Shown in pieces: positions 8,211 to 16,742 of a stretch of 36,068 bases of DNA (positions are counted from its first letter, which is position 1; every line of letters starts with the position of its first letter). Origin of the DNA: Thermoguttaceae bacterium (GTDB taxonomy: Bacteria; Planctomycetota; Planctomycetia; Pirellulales; Thermoguttaceae); NCBI GenBank assembly GCA_017405595.1, contig JAFRAC010000005.1:110131-146198 (forward strand), in the 5' to 3' direction. Both the position numbers and the translations under genes were made by a program. The notes beneath the pieces were generated by a model. The model was not told where the DNA came from, did not search any database, and saw nothing but the letters and a program-made list of their open reading frames with translations.

Positions 8211-9719
8211 ATGAAATACAGCGTTTTCTTCGTCGTTATTTCTGCGGTATTCTGCGCTTTCACATCGATGACACAGGCCGAGAATCCTGAGCCTCTTTCA
8301 ATAGGCTCGAGCCTTCAGCTCTTTGTCGATGACTGGCTGGTCGGAGAATTGGATCATGTTGAGGTCCTGGTTCATCATCCGGAGCGGCAGGAGATCGCCG
8401 CTGAGTTTGGGGATCTTCCCTGGGATGGAGACAGTGCCGGCTATTTTACGATCATGTACGATGGCGATCTGTACCATATGTATTACCATGCCTGGGGCCA
8501 GAATTCCGGAGAGCCCCTCTCGATTGCTTATTTAAGGAGTTCTGACGGAATTCATTGGGAACGTCCCAATCTTGGCCTCTGTGATTTTCAGGGAAATAAA
8601 GAGAACAATATTGTGATGTTTGGCCTTCGCGGTTATTCGAATCACGATTTCAATCCATTTGTCGATAAGAAGCCCGGTGTGCCGCCCGAAGCAAAATACA
8701 AGGCGATCGGCTACCTCTACGGAGGAGAAGGGAAAGACGGTCTTTTTGTTTTTCAGTCGGCCGATGCGGTTCACTGGTCTGAGATCACACCCGGTCCCGT
8801 CTTTACCGGTCATGCGTTTGACACGCAAAATGTGGCGTTCTGGTCCGAGAAGGAGAACCGGTACGTCCTCTATTATCGTGATTTCCGCGATGGGATTCGG
8901 ATTATTAAAAGGGCGGTTTCCGACAATTTTACCGATTGGACCGACGAAGGGGAAATTCTTTTCCCTGAGGGGGAAGGACCGACAAAGGAGACGCAATACT
9001 ACACGAACCAGATCTTTCCCTATTATCGGAATAAAGACATCTATATTGGATTTCCGGCTCGTTATACCGATCGCGGCGAGGTTCCGGGCACTTGGAATCT
9101 TCCCGAACCCGAATTCCGGAAACAGCGAATGACGCGGGAACCCCGTCTCGGAACAGCCGTTACCGATTCGATTTTTATCGCGAGCCGCGATGGAGTCCAT
9201 TTTTCACAAAGCAATGATGTTTTTGTGGCGCCCGGGCTACGAACCGCGCATAATTGGTTTTACGGCGACAACTATCTTGCCTGGTCGCTGATTGAAACCC
9301 CTTCATTGACCGACGATATGCCTAATGAACTTTCAATTTATGCAACCGAGTCTTATGGTACGGGCGGGGATTCGAGGCTTCGCCGGTATACGCTTCGAAT
9401 TGATGGTTTTGCCTCGCTGCACGCAAAATCCGTTTCGGGAACTGCAGCGACGAAACCGTTAGTCTTTGAGGGCAGAAATCTTTCTCTTAATGTCGCGACC
9501 AGTGCAGCCGGAGAGCTTCTTGTGGAAATCGATCATCCGGACGGTACGCCGATCGAAGGGTATGCGTTCAGCGATTGCGACGTAATCTTCGGAGATTTTC
9601 TTGACCGCGAGGTTTCCTGGAACGGCAAAAGCGACCTTGGTGCACTGGCGGGACAGCCCGTTGTCTTACGGTTTAAGATGAGAGAGGCCGACCTTTACTC
9701 ACTTCAGTTTAAGCCGTAA
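8211..9719 (+). CDS. Secreted five-bladed beta-propeller glycosidase-like protein
   Basis: 502 aa with a signal peptide of about 23 residues (MKYSVFFVVISAVFCAFTSM...QA). The mature part begins LQLFVDDWLV and goes on YDGDLYHMYYHAWG, YLRSSDGIHWERPNLGL, FQSADAVHWSEITPG and YVLYYRDFRDG. These repeated W/Y-rich blades with 'S-D-G-x-H-W' turns are characteristic of the GH32/GH43/GH68-type propeller proteins abundant in planctomycetes. The last ~110 residues are a beta-sandwich-like domain. I cannot assign the catalytic acids or the sugar. The start is ATG 8211 with GGGAGATAGGG upstream. Spacing of 23 bp after the lactate permease suggests an operon. Probable role: periplasmic or extracellular glycan cleavage. 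Confidence 0.75.
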   Translation: MKYSVFFVVISAVFCAFTSMTQAENPEPLSIGSSLQLFVDDWLVGELDHVEVLVHHPERQEIAAEFGDLPWDGDSAGYFTIMYDGDLYHMYYHAWGQNSGEPLSIAYLRSSDGIHWERPNLGLCDFQGNKENNIVMFGLRGYSNHDFNPFVDKKPGVPPEAKYKAIGYLYGGEGKDGLFVFQSADAVHWSEITPGPVFTGHAFDTQNVAFWSEKENRYVLYYRDFRDGIRIIKRAVSDNFTDWTDEGEILFPEGEGPTKETQYYTNQIFPYYRNKDIYIGFPARYTDRGEVPGTWNLPEPEFRKQRMTREPRLGTAVTDSIFIASRDGVHFSQSNDVFVAPGLRTAHNWFYGDNYLAWSLIETPSLTDDMPNELSIYATESYGTGGDSRLRRYTLRIDGFASLHAKSVSGTAATKPLVFEGRNLSLNVATSAAGELLVEIDHPDGTPIEGYAFSDCDVIFGDFLDREVSWNGKSDLGALAGQPVVLRFKMREADLYSLQFKP

Positions 9720-9813
9720 CGGGGTTCGGTGAAAAGTGTCTTGAGGAAGACGAAAAGCGGACAGTGTGCTGCAGACTGCGGTCAGGACAGACGGGCGGTT
9801 TGGATCTTCTGTT

Positions 9814-10971
9814 CTACCGTAAACTATTGATCCACGCCTCGATGATGTAGGGAATATTTCCCATCCGTTCGATCTGTTCGAGCGCTTCAAGGGTTCGTTC
9901 GGCGTTTTTTGCGGCTTGCTGCAGATCCGGACGGTTCTTGGCCGCCTGCTGTAATTGGGGACCTGAATCGTAATTGCCGGTCAGGACCGAGGAATCACCG
10001 GAAAGGAGGCACGCCAGATTGCGGTAAAACCGGGCGGCCCGGGTTAAGCCGAGCGCCAACCGGCGGCGGCGCGTTTGCGCGTCTTTTCCCTTTTCATCAA
10101 CAAAATCGTTGAACCTTTTTGAAAATTGCACAAAGTCGGGCCGCGGCTTTGCCAGTTCCTGATAGAGGTCGATGCGGAAGTTCTGGAAGGAATCGTCTTT
10201 GAATTCCATCGCGGTTTTACATGAACCATCGGACAATTTCGCGAGGCGGAGTCCTTCGTCGTACTCGGCCGCGATACCGCTGTTAACGAGAACCGCTGCA
10301 AGATCGCGCGTTGCCAGTTTGGTAAAACGGACCGACTGACAGCGGGAACGGATGGTCGGAAGCTGCTTGGCCGCGCTTGTTCCGATCAAAATCATGACCG
10401 CGCCGCGCGGAGGCTCTTCAAGTGTTTTCAGCAGGGCATTGGCGCCTTCCTCATTAAAATAATCGGCATCGTCGATGACCGCGACTTTTCGTTTTCCGAG
10501 ATAAGGGTATCGCGAGAGATTGTAACAAAGGCCGCTTTGACCGCGGTCTTCTTTGGGACCGATCAGAAGCTCCAGAGGAATTTGTGTCCGATCGGCGGGT
10601 TTTGAGATATAGTAAAAATCGGGATGATTCGGGATTTCAAAGTGCAACGGATCCGGTTCCCCGTCCGGGGATTTTTCTTTTTTTGCGGCTCTCCTTTGCT
10701 GGGCGAGGGCTTGTTTCTCGCTGCGGATGATTTCTCCTTTTACCGGCACGTAATGGAGGTCGAAAAGACGGCATGATTCGCACTGATTACAGGAAGTAAA
10801 CCGGCGCGGCGATTGGCAGAGGATCACTTTGGCCAGCTGAAACGCGAACGACCGTTTGCCGACCCCCTCGGGGCCGGTGAAGAGAAAACTCCCTTCAAGA
10901 CGGCCCCGCGCAAAGGCGCGGGAGAACATTTCCGCGATACGGTCGTGACCTTCGATCCCCTGCCAGCTCAT
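9814..10971 (-). CDS. holB: DNA polymerase III subunit delta prime
   Basis: Clamp-loader ATPase-fold subunit (AAA+), 385 aa, somewhat longer than the usual ~330. It has a Walker A GPEGVGKR at about residues 33-40, a zinc module with Cys spacing C-X8-C-X2-C-X2-C (CNQCESC), a Walker B-like VAVIDDAD, LLKTLEEPP, and the SRC motif in TIRSRCQ. Between the zinc module and the NHPDFYYI strand there is a charged insertion of roughly 40 residues (AQQRRAAKKEK) not found in E. coli HolB. Its ATG overlaps the birA stop by 4 nt, so the two are translationally coupled. It converges on the glycosidase-like gene with no clear terminator in the 94 bp between. Confidence 0.9.
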   Translation of the reverse strand: MSWQGIEGHDRIAEMFSRAFARGRLEGSFLFTGPEGVGKRSFAFQLAKVILCQSPRRFTSCNQCESCRLFDLHYVPVKGEIIRSEKQALAQQRRAAKKEKSPDGEPDPLHFEIPNHPDFYYISKPADRTQIPLELLIGPKEDRGQSGLCYNLSRYPYLGKRKVAVIDDADYFNEEGANALLKTLEEPPRGAVMILIGTSAAKQLPTIRSRCQSVRFTKLATRDLAAVLVNSGIAAEYDEGLRLAKLSDGSCKTAMEFKDDSFQNFRIDLYQELAKPRPDFVQFSKRFNDFVDEKGKDAQTRRRRLALGLTRAARFYRNLACLLSGDSSVLTGNYDSGPQLQQAAKNRPDLQQAAKNAERTLEALEQIERMGNIPYIIEAWINSLR

Positions 10972-11573
10972 GGAAACAGCCTTTGTGTTAATTCGGTGAC
11001 AAATTCGAGAGGGGCAAGCGTTTTGCCGAGTGTCTGTTCGACGGAGATGTATCGTTCTCGAAGCTCTTCCGGAACCGGGGACTTTGCCGTATTCAAATTG
11101 ATTCCAATGCCGATAATGACGGTTTCCGGTTCAGGAGATTCAATGAGTATGCCGCAGACTTTCCTGCCGTTGAGGAGGACATCATTCGGATGTTTGACCC
11201 GAACCGAAAGAGGTTTTGACCGCTGAGGGGGAAACTGGCGGCGGATCGTTTGAGCGACCGCCTGAGCCGTCAAGAGGGAAATCTCGACACTTTCGCCGTT
11301 CGGCATCCCGAATTCGGACCGCCGCGCGGCATACGAGAGGAAGAGTCCCCCGCCGGGAGACCACCAGGAATGATCGCCGCGTCCCCGGCCCGCGGTTTGC
11401 CGGTCGGCCGCAAAGAGAACCGGTCCGGCGAGGGGTTTGCGCGCCCGTGCCAGATAGGTGCGGGCGCGATTATTGGTCGAATCGATCTTGATGAAATGGC
11501 AGACTTTCACCAGCCGGGTCTCTTTTACGAGCCGGTTCCAATGCACTGTTTCCATAAGCCGATTATAAATCAT
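10968..11573 (-). CDS. birA: Biotin--[acetyl-CoA-carboxylase] ligase, monofunctional
   Basis: Transfers biotin from biotinyl-AMP to the carboxylase biotin-carrier protein and so feeds the fatty-acid genes further along. Catalytic-domain signatures: KIDSTNNRA, TAGRGRGDHSWWSPGGGLFLS (the biotin/AMP loop), VKHPNDVLLNGRKVCGILIE, and IGIGINLN. There is no N-terminal helix-turn-helix, so it is the class I enzyme without repressor function. The frame is open to 11717, but that would run over the promoter of the divergent gene. ATG 11573 (201 aa) or ATG 11555 (195 aa) fits the family better; neither has a strong ribosome site. It overlaps holB by 4 nt. A TATAAT on the minus strand sits just before ATG 11555. 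Confidence 0.87.
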   Translation of the reverse strand: MIYNRLMETVHWNRLVKETRLVKVCHFIKIDSTNNRARTYLARARKPLAGPVLFAADRQTAGRGRGDHSWWSPGGGLFLSYAARRSEFGMPNGESVEISLLTAQAVAQTIRRQFPPQRSKPLSVRVKHPNDVLLNGRKVCGILIESPEPETVIIGIGINLNTAKSPVPEELRERYISVEQTLGKTLAPLEFVTELTQRLFP

Positions 11574-11682
11574 TTCGCGGGGGAAAGAAAGCCCCAAGGG
11601 GTCCGAGATGGCGCTCGGGAGGGAGCCGCAGGAAACCGTTTTTCGGATTTCTTTCGGACGCGGAGCCGGCGAAATATCAGCC

Positions 11683-11711
11683 TTGACCCGGTTTTCGGTT
11701 TTTAGTATTCT
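11683..11711 (+). promoter_or_regulatory. Sigma70-type promoter for the barrel-protein genes
   Basis: TTGACC (11683-11688), a 17-bp spacer and TATTCT (11706-11711). Transcription would start near 11718, about 27 nt before ATG 11745. Confidence 0.55.
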
Positions 11712-11744
11712 CCGCACCAGTTGAGTTTTTCTCTGGAAAATACG

Positions 11745-13073
11745 ATGAGCGGATCACTGAAAGAACGAGTTTTTTCTCTCTTGGTAAAGAGGTTTATCTC
11801 TTTAGCGGCTGTTCTGTTTTTTCCCATGCCTTCTTTCCTTTCCGCAGAAGGTTTTTATGCCGATCAGTTTCGGTTGTCCCCGCCGGGCGAGCCGGAAGTT
11901 GAACTTTCGTTCAGCTCTTCTCCGATTGATTGGCCGGCCATCGGGATCGAAGCTGGAGACGCTGAAAATGCCGGTACCGAAAGCCGGGAGGATGCCGACT
12001 TTGATTTTGCCGGATTAAAGAGTTCTGAGCCGATCGTGATTCTCGGACAGGATTTCGGTTATTGGACCGCGGTCCAGTCGCCGTACTATGTTGCCCAAAC
12101 GGTTGCGGACCAGCCCCCGACCCTTGGCGGAGTGGGGAGTGCCGCGCCCAGTTCTACGACGTCTATTGCTCCCCCGATGGACGCGGGGACGCTGACCCCT
12201 TCTTCCGGTTCCATCGCACCTCCGGCACCGACCGATTCTCGTCCCGATTTCTTCAGTCAGCCGGTTCAAACCATGCGGCGGTTCTGGGAAGGAACGTCGG
12301 CCAGCTACACGTTCATTCCGAAAAACGGCCATTCCGGTCTGGGACTGAACGATTTCGATTTTAACATGCAGTTCAATTTTCCCTGTAAGTGCCTGCCGCA
12401 CGCGAACCAGGACGGGGTGAGCGGGTATTGGTATCTCTCTCCCAATTTTGGACTGCAGCTTTGGAACATGCCCGATTTGCCGGATATTCATTCGATGCCC
12501 GGTCAGACCTTTGACGCATCGCTGGGGTTCGGCGCCGCACCTCAGTTTACCCAAGAGATCGGCGCCGATCTCTGGGTTCAGGCGGGGGTGGCTTCCTCGT
12601 TTAAAAAGATTAACGGCCACGCTTTCTTTATCCGCGGCCGAGGTCTGGCGACAATCAGAATCAACGAGCAGATTACCGCGCTTGGCGGGGTCGCTTATTA
12701 TGGCCGGAATCGTTTTAAGCTTCTCCCCTCGGGGGGTATCCATTGGGTTCCGAATGAAAAGAACGACTGGTACCTCGTTTTTCCGAATCCCAGACTTTCG
12801 CACTATTTCGCCAACCTGAACGAGACGAAATGGTGGGGATACCTTCAAGGGGATATCGGCGGCGGCCGATGGCTGACCAAGGATTTCGACGGCACATACA
12901 ATGTCGATTATAATGACTACCGTGTGGGGGTCGGGATCCAGTTTGAGTGCCCTTCCGGGTTTAACGGTTTCTTTGAAGTCGGCGGCGCTTTCGGCCGCCA
13001 GCTGTACGCCCACCATTGCGCCTACTACAAACCGAAGAGTTCTGTTTACCTTAAAGCAGGGTTTGCGTTCTAA
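11745..13073 (+). CDS. Probable outer-membrane beta-barrel protein 1 (442 aa)
   Basis: The start is ATG 11745, with TGGAAAA upstream and a promoter at 11683-11711; an in-frame TTG at 11721 would lie almost on the transcription start. A signal peptide (FISLAAVLFFPMPSFLSA) is followed by a low-complexity Pro/Ser/Thr segment at about residues 125-170. The rest consists of alternating strands typical of a barrel, ending VYLKAGFAF with the terminal Phe seen in outer-membrane porin-like proteins. Motifs such as INEQITALGGVAYYGR and KWWGYLQGDIGGGRW recur in the next gene, its paralogue. No enzyme motif is seen. The stop TAA abuts the ATG of the next gene. Known relatives are unnamed planctomycete proteins; the barrel call is an inference. 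Confidence 0.65.
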   Translation: MSGSLKERVFSLLVKRFISLAAVLFFPMPSFLSAEGFYADQFRLSPPGEPEVELSFSSSPIDWPAIGIEAGDAENAGTESREDADFDFAGLKSSEPIVILGQDFGYWTAVQSPYYVAQTVADQPPTLGGVGSAAPSSTTSIAPPMDAGTLTPSSGSIAPPAPTDSRPDFFSQPVQTMRRFWEGTSASYTFIPKNGHSGLGLNDFDFNMQFNFPCKCLPHANQDGVSGYWYLSPNFGLQLWNMPDLPDIHSMPGQTFDASLGFGAAPQFTQEIGADLWVQAGVASSFKKINGHAFFIRGRGLATIRINEQITALGGVAYYGRNRFKLLPSGGIHWVPNEKNDWYLVFPNPRLSHYFANLNETKWWGYLQGDIGGGRWLTKDFDGTYNVDYNDYRVGVGIQFECPSGFNGFFEVGGAFGRQLYAHHCAYYKPKSSVYLKAGFAF

Positions 13074-14570
13074 ATGCCGCGCACCTTCTTTTCTTACGCG
13101 CTTTTGCCGCTGCTTCTCTTCTTCTGTTTTCGGGAGGAAGACATTCCGGCGCAGGAAGTGCTGAGAAACGGTGTCGGAATCACAAACTACACTCCTCCTG
13201 CCCGGGGACTTGTCGGATATACTCGCGGAAGATTGCGCCGGAATCGGGGGAAGGCGGCCGCGCCTTCCGACCTCGTTGCGCCACCCGAGATCGGATCGGC
13301 CGAATCGGACAACAGTTCCGGAAACCGCTTTTCCGTCGCCGAATGGCCGTCCGGCGGTGAGGCGATAACCTCTTCTTCTCCCTATCTTTCTCATCGGTTT
13401 ACAGGCACGATACCGGCTAACCGGGCTGTGAGAACCGCTTCGGTTTCACGATGGGGGACGGCTAGCGGAGGGTATCTGGCGGACGGAGGATTTGTTCCCG
13501 AACAATCGGAAACGGGTTCATTTGCTCCTTCGTCAAACACCTATATCTTAACTTCGGGCACGGGAATCTCTCCAAACGGTGTTTTGTACGGGGAGGGGAA
13601 TCCTGAGCTTCCCGCGCCTGTTCTCGATACACCTCCGGACGGGTATTATTCCGCGATAGGAGATGACGGGCAATATGAGGAGGAGAGCGCCGTTTCCGAT
13701 TTTTTTCTTATTCCGACGATTCGCCGGCAAGGCTGTTTTCAGCAGATTCACGGAGGAATTGAGTACATCCCGAATGTCGGAAAACGCAAAAGCGGCATGA
13801 CGACATTCAGTGCTTCGGTCCGTTTTGCTCTTCCGCTTCCGGACAGGGACCATCCTCTGATGGTTACTCCTCATTTTTCGTGGACCGATTTTTCATTTCC
13901 TGAAAGCCTTGTACCGATCTTCGGCAGAAAGGTTGGTTTGTACACCGGCGGTCTCCAGGGAGATTGGCTCTTTCCCGTTTCTCCCTGCTTTATGTTCGAT
14001 CTCGGTTTCGGCGCATCCTGGAACGCCGACTTAAAAACAAGTTCAAGCGACTCGCTTCGGTTTACCGGCCGGGTGGTTGGCGTTTGGCGGTGGAACGAAA
14101 CGACACACTTGCTGCTCGGCGCATCGTATCAGAACATCTCGGACTGGAAAGTGGTTCCGGTATTCGGAATGACGTGGAAACCGAACGAGAATTCCTATCT
14201 TGATGCGACGTTCCCCATGGCCAAAGCCGCACGGAGGATCACTCAAATGCAGGGGCTTCCGGCGTTTGAAAATGGGGAATCCCCCTACTGGATCTATGTG
14301 ACCGGCGGATTGACCGGGGGAAGATGGGCCATTAAACCGGATGGGGAAGACCGCAATCTTTGGGGGGCAAACGCGCTTGTCTCTTACTATGATTACCGAA
14401 TCTTGGGAGGGTTCGAAAAGAAGGTGTTAGGCGAGGTCAACTGGGCCGTTGAAGGCGGGCTTGTTTTTGCCAGACACCTGGAAATTGAGGGGTGGACAGT
14501 CTCCGGATACCGTGACGAGAAACCTCGTCCGAAACCTGCGGGAATCGTTCGTCTTTGCCTGACCTATTGA
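13074..14570 (+). CDS. Probable outer-membrane beta-barrel protein 2 (498 aa), paralogue
   Basis: It begins directly after the stop of the previous gene (TAAATG), so it is almost certainly co-transcribed and coupled. An N-terminal hydrophobic stretch (FFSYALLPLLLFFCF) should act as a signal. About 200 residues of Ser/Pro/Gly-rich variable sequence follow, then a C-terminal ~290-residue region that parallels the first protein: GGIEYIPNVGKRKSG, MTWKPNENSYLDATFP (matching IHWVPNEKNDWYLVFP) and YVTGGLTGGRWAI (matching YLQGDIGGGRWLT). It ends IVRLCLTY, again with a terminal aromatic. This suggests an old duplication of a barrel or barrel-like sensor. The function is unknown. Confidence 0.62.
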   Translation: MPRTFFSYALLPLLLFFCFREEDIPAQEVLRNGVGITNYTPPARGLVGYTRGRLRRNRGKAAAPSDLVAPPEIGSAESDNSSGNRFSVAEWPSGGEAITSSSPYLSHRFTGTIPANRAVRTASVSRWGTASGGYLADGGFVPEQSETGSFAPSSNTYILTSGTGISPNGVLYGEGNPELPAPVLDTPPDGYYSAIGDDGQYEEESAVSDFFLIPTIRRQGCFQQIHGGIEYIPNVGKRKSGMTTFSASVRFALPLPDRDHPLMVTPHFSWTDFSFPESLVPIFGRKVGLYTGGLQGDWLFPVSPCFMFDLGFGASWNADLKTSSSDSLRFTGRVVGVWRWNETTHLLLGASYQNISDWKVVPVFGMTWKPNENSYLDATFPMAKAARRITQMQGLPAFENGESPYWIYVTGGLTGGRWAIKPDGEDRNLWGANALVSYYDYRILGGFEKKVLGEVNWAVEGGLVFARHLEIEGWTVSGYRDEKPRPKPAGIVRLCLTY

Positions 14571-14581
14571 AAGGACCGAAG

Positions 14582-14992
14582 ATGAAAATCGCTCCTCTGA
14601 TAAAACTGCGTGAGAACAGCCGGGACCAGCAGCGGCGAGCTCTTCATGAAGCCGAACTTTACGAAGATGCGCTTCGGGCCAGAATCGGCGAAATCGAGTT
14701 TCGCCTTAGCCGTAATTTGAGCGATTGGCGTCTGACCGGACTTCGGCAGCCCGTGCCGCTCGAAGAGCTTCGTCTTCTTGAAACGCAGCGGCAGGAACTG
14801 AACCGTTTGAAGGATGAGGCTCAAAAGCGGCTTGCCGAGGCTGTCGAGGCAACGGAAAAGGCTCGGGGTGCTCTTTCCGAGGCGGTTCAGAATGTCCGCG
14901 TTCTGGAAAACCTCCGCGATCGGAAAGAATCGGAGATGGCGGCCGCGGCAAAGAAAGTTGAGCAGAAAAACCTTGATCAGAGGAGTTTTTGA
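14582..14992 (+). CDS. FliJ-like coiled-coil protein (136 aa)
   Basis: The start ATG 14582 has AAAGGA about 7 nt upstream. The whole protein is charged, Ala/Glu/Arg/Leu-rich and predicted to be one long antiparallel coiled coil, with a break near DWRLTGLRQPVP (residues ~43-54). The N-terminal pattern PLIKLRENSRDQQRRALHEAE and the length agree with the FliJ/YscO family of export-ATPase stalk proteins, which link FliI to FlhA in flagellar or type III export. No other flagellar gene is in the window. It could equally be a generic coiled-coil protein. It lies 11 bp after the second barrel gene and could belong to the same transcript. Confidence 0.5.
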   Translation: MKIAPLIKLRENSRDQQRRALHEAELYEDALRARIGEIEFRLSRNLSDWRLTGLRQPVPLEELRLLETQRQELNRLKDEAQKRLAEAVEATEKARGALSEAVQNVRVLENLRDRKESEMAAAAKKVEQKNLDQRSF

Positions 14993-15040
14993 TTTTTTTC
15001 TTTTAAACTGCGAAAAATACGGTTTACCGCCGCGGCGGAC

Positions 15041-15068
15041 TTGCCTTGTGATGAACATTTGATAGAAT
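15041..15068 (+). promoter_or_regulatory. Possible promoter for the GT39-like gene
   Basis: TTGCCT (15041-15046), 16-bp spacer, TAGAAT (15063-15068). This would give a leader of about 150 nt, containing a small hairpin around 15088-15108 (AGCCGTT/AACGGTT). Confidence 0.3.
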
Positions 15069-15224
15069 AGAAGCAATTGGTTCGAGCCGTTATAGAAACG
15101 GTTTCGCTGACAATTTTCCGTTTGCTCTTTTAGGAAAAATTTCTTTCGGAGAATTATCAACAGCGGCTCTCTTTCCGCTTTTTTGATTCATTGCCGAAGT
15201 TCCTTCGGTAAAGGAGTTTGTCAG

Positions 15225-16652
15225 ATGTCTTTTTTCTCGAAGTTAAAGCGGAATAAGCCTTTTTTCGTGTTGTTCCTCATTGCGTTTTTCGTACGGGGCG
15301 CGGTTGTTCTGGTCAAGATGGATTCGTTCGACGCGGATCCCGATCAGTATCGGGCGCTCGCCGAAAATCTGCGAGAATATGGGGTTTTCGGCAACGGAGA
15401 AACCCCGACCGCATTCCGTCCGCCCCTTTATCCTGCGGTTCTGCGCTGTTTTTACATGCTCACACCGGGTACGTCCTCTTCGCCCGAGTGTTCCTGCGGC
15501 CTCTTGCTGTCGGAGAAAGGCGCAACGGCATTTCTTCACTGGATATTGGGTGTTCTTACGGTTCTGATTGTTTATAAGCTGGCTCTTATGCTTTCGTTTC
15601 CGCGGCAATGGGCGTTTGCGGCCGCTTTTCTTGTGGCGGCTGATCCGATTCTTCTCGCGCAGTCACGTGTCGTGATGACAGAAACGCTGGCCGCCTTTTT
15701 TGCTGTTTTGATCATATGGTGTCTGACACTGGCGATGATGCCCCGCCAGAAGAAAGTATCTTTCTTTTTGGGGATTGGTCTGGTTGCCGGTCTTGCGGCC
15801 TTGTGCCGCCCTGTCTTTCTGCTTTTCGGACTGTTGGTTTTTCTTGGTCTGCTGAATTACTGCCGTATGCGGAAACTGCTTTTGCGGTTCGCTCTTCTTT
15901 TCTTTGCCGGGTTTGCCGCGATTCTCCTTTTCTGGGGGGTGCGGAATCAGGTTCAGATGGGGAAGATGATCGTAACGACCACACACGGAGGGTATACTCT
16001 TTTCTTAGCGAACAATCATTCTCTCTACAAATACAATCGGCATCCGGGACCCTTTGCCGGGCCGTGGAATCCTGAGGAATTTCATCAGCGCTGGGAATCG
16101 ATTAAAGCCGAAGATTTTGAAGAGTATGGTTTTCAGCCTGGGGCTGTCGGGGAACTTCGTCAAGATGAAATCGCTTATTCGTCGGCACACAAAGATATGT
16201 CCGAGGATACTCAGGGGGCAATGATTGCGGCGGGAGTCCGTCTCGGTCATTTGTGGCAGTTTTTACCGTATCAGACGGATCCCAACGAGTCTGTTGCTAA
16301 GAGGATCTGCCGCTGGTGTGTCGGTCTTTTTTACGCGGCTGAAGTGCCTCTTGCCCTGTTCGGCTTTCTCTACATTTGCGCGCCCCTCGTCAGTTTTGCC
16401 CGCCGCCGGCTTTTGGTTTCCCCTTACTGGTCAAATTGGTCCTGGCCGGTCTTTCTGGTGATCGCGGTCACGCTTCCGCATATTCTCTACTGGGCAAATA
16501 TGCGTATGCGCGCTCCGGCGATGACCGTTGTGCCCATATTCGCGGTGGTCGGTTTTCGCGTGCTGATTTCCCGTAAAGGGGGAGAACCGGTTGCTGTCGG
16601 CGGTCCTCCGACGCCGGAGACCGATGAGGCGGAAACGGAACAGACAAGCTAG
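15225..16652 (+). CDS. GT39-type membrane glycosyltransferase (ArnT/PMT-like)
   Basis: The start is ATG 15225, chosen for the clear AAGGAG (15211-15216) 8 nt upstream. 475 aa with about ten hydrophobic segments. The first loop contains DSFDADPDQYRALAENL and the RPPLYPAVL segment, matching the acidic first periplasmic loop and following motif of the GT39/GT83 superfamily, which moves a sugar from a polyprenyl-phosphate donor to a protein or lipid A in the periplasm. The last third has WNPEEFHQRWESIKAEDF in a long soluble loop, then further TM segments and a Glu-rich tail. It is probably monocistronic. Acceptor and donor cannot be read from sequence. Confidence 0.72.
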   Translation: MSFFSKLKRNKPFFVLFLIAFFVRGAVVLVKMDSFDADPDQYRALAENLREYGVFGNGETPTAFRPPLYPAVLRCFYMLTPGTSSSPECSCGLLLSEKGATAFLHWILGVLTVLIVYKLALMLSFPRQWAFAAAFLVAADPILLAQSRVVMTETLAAFFAVLIIWCLTLAMMPRQKKVSFFLGIGLVAGLAALCRPVFLLFGLLVFLGLLNYCRMRKLLLRFALLFFAGFAAILLFWGVRNQVQMGKMIVTTTHGGYTLFLANNHSLYKYNRHPGPFAGPWNPEEFHQRWESIKAEDFEEYGFQPGAVGELRQDEIAYSSAHKDMSEDTQGAMIAAGVRLGHLWQFLPYQTDPNESVAKRICRWCVGLFYAAEVPLALFGFLYICAPLVSFARRRLLVSPYWSNWSWPVFLVIAVTLPHILYWANMRMRAPAMTVVPIFAVVGFRVLISRKGGEPVAVGGPPTPETDEAETEQTS

Positions 16653-16742
16653 TGCGGACACCCTTTCGCGGATGACGGCGGGACTGCCATTACGGCGAAG
16701 TCCGGCGGAGAGGGGACTCAAAACAGGCTTTTCGGGTGTTTA

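Noticed and set aside
12015..13394. 459-codon minus-strand ORF opposite the barrel genes
   Set aside because: Spans the junction of two well-supported plus-strand genes, Arg/Gly-rich, with no start signal or family resemblance.
15075..15110. GGTTCGAGCC resembling a tRNA T-arm
   Set aside because: No matching acceptor, D or anticodon arms within tRNA distance.
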